Below are positions 61,708 to 62,062 of a DNA stretch of 62,062 nt, one piece after another (positions within the stretch are counted from its first letter, which is position 1; each line of letters starts with the position of its first letter). Position numbers and translations under genes: made by a program. This DNA comes from Methanoregula sp. (GTDB lineage: Archaea; Halobacteriota; Methanomicrobia; Methanomicrobiales; Methanospirillaceae): positions 1 through 62,062 of the forward strand of contig JAJRCF010000019.1 in assembly GCA_028679075.1 (NCBI GenBank), written 5' to 3'. Below the pieces are notes generated by a model. That model did no database searches. It worked only from the letters and a program-made list of their open reading frames with translations, and was not told the origin of the DNA.

Positions 61708-62062
61708 TTACTCGTGCCTCAGTGCATCGATCGGGTTGAGGTTCGCCGCCTGCCACGCCGGGTAGATACCACAGGCCAGACAGATCACGATCCCGAACCC
61801 GACACCTTCGGCAACCGAGATCGCAGTTGAGATCGTCCACAGGTACTCGGTCGTTCCCAGCATCAGGGCGCTGACGGCATATCCTGCAAGAATGCTCAGG
61901 ATACCTCCGACAACACTGCCGATAACCCCGATGATGGCAGCCTCGTAGATGAACATGCTCATCACCTCTTTCTTCTGGGTGCCGATGCTGCGCATGATAC
62001 CGATCTCCTTGATCCGCTCGTTCACGGACATCATCATGATGTTGAAGATCGAAACTCCGGCA
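61708..62062 (-). CDS. ABC transporter permease, MacB/FtsX type, C-terminal part
   Basis: The C-terminal end of a FtsX-like permease that runs off the right edge; the frame is open through 62062. It contains NERIKEIGIMRSIGTQKKEV (the coupling helix), two transmembrane segments and the ending YPAWQAANLNPIDALRHE typical of the family. It ends 13 bp before the MATE start, so the two genes are probably cotranscribed. The ATP-binding and N-terminal parts are outside the window. Confidence 0.88.
   Translation of the reverse strand, partial: AGVSIFNIMMMSVNERIKEIGIMRSIGTQKKEVMSMFIYEAAIIGVIGSVVGGILSILAGYAVSALMLGTTEYLWTISTAISVAEGVGFGIVICLACGIYPAWQAANLNPIDALRHE

Overview
The window is chromosomal DNA of a methanogenic archaeon, most likely of the order Methanomicrobiales (Methanoregula-like). 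That placement rests on the gene families present: a coenzyme F390 synthetase-like adenylating enzyme, pyruvate:ferredoxin oxidoreductase in four subunits, a thermosome, archaeal RPA with its partner protein, deoxyhypusine synthase, TiaS, archaeal FAD synthase RibL, CbiZ, and large receiver-PAS histidine kinases. Shine-Dalgarno sites resemble GGAGGTGAT. Many starts lie about 25 bp downstream of a TATA element, so leaderless transcripts seem common. I see no rRNA, tRNA or CRISPR array.

Layout. 1-4.3 kb: a partial gene, an F390 synthetase-like enzyme divergent from a radical SAM/SPASM enzyme, a small CxxC-x17-CxxC protein and two unknowns. 4.55-11.1 kb: a complete trpEGDCFBA operon with overlapping genes and TGTAyA boxes around its TATA box. 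11.1-20.8 kb: a DUF333 lipoprotein, a YkgJ-type cysteine protein, an ArsC-like protein, malic enzyme, TruA and PHP genes, a DHPS-like protein, a parvulin gene interrupted by TAG, an exported acetolactate decarboxylase, a JAMM protein, RibL and a two-gene cation/proton antiporter. 21.1-24 kb: porBAGD. 24-28 kb: small unknowns, a cupredoxin-like lipoprotein and the thermosome gene. 28-29.2 kb is an AT-rich island with a GNAT toxin/antitoxin-like pair, a 38-bp perfect palindrome and a decayed transposase end. 29.2-31.4 kb: an HTH regulator and tiaS.

31.5-43.5 kb is a signalling region with three paralogous receiver-PAS-histidine kinases around a zinc-ribbon/TPR membrane protein. 44.3-46.6 kb is an orphan adenine methyltransferase-like protein whose motif IV is altered. 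46.9-49.8 kb carries a soluble PAS chemoreceptor, CheW and an archaellin-like protein. 49.9-52.0 kb is an unfamiliar minus-strand cluster: a zinc-ribbon protein, three paralogous short coiled-coil proteins sharing a (D/E)EW(D/E)L motif, a membrane-anchored coiled-coil protein and, just upstream, a double-psi-barrel protein with a histone H1-like lysine-rich tail. This is the best candidate for an undescribed system. 52.1-62 kb: deoxyhypusine synthase, pyrF, an NrdD-C-terminus-like protein coupled to CbiZ, a DUF1858 protein, RPA and its partner, a lipoprotein, a methyltransferase, a MATE transporter and a partial ABC permease.

All calls come from reading the sequence and from recalled family knowledge; no database search was run.
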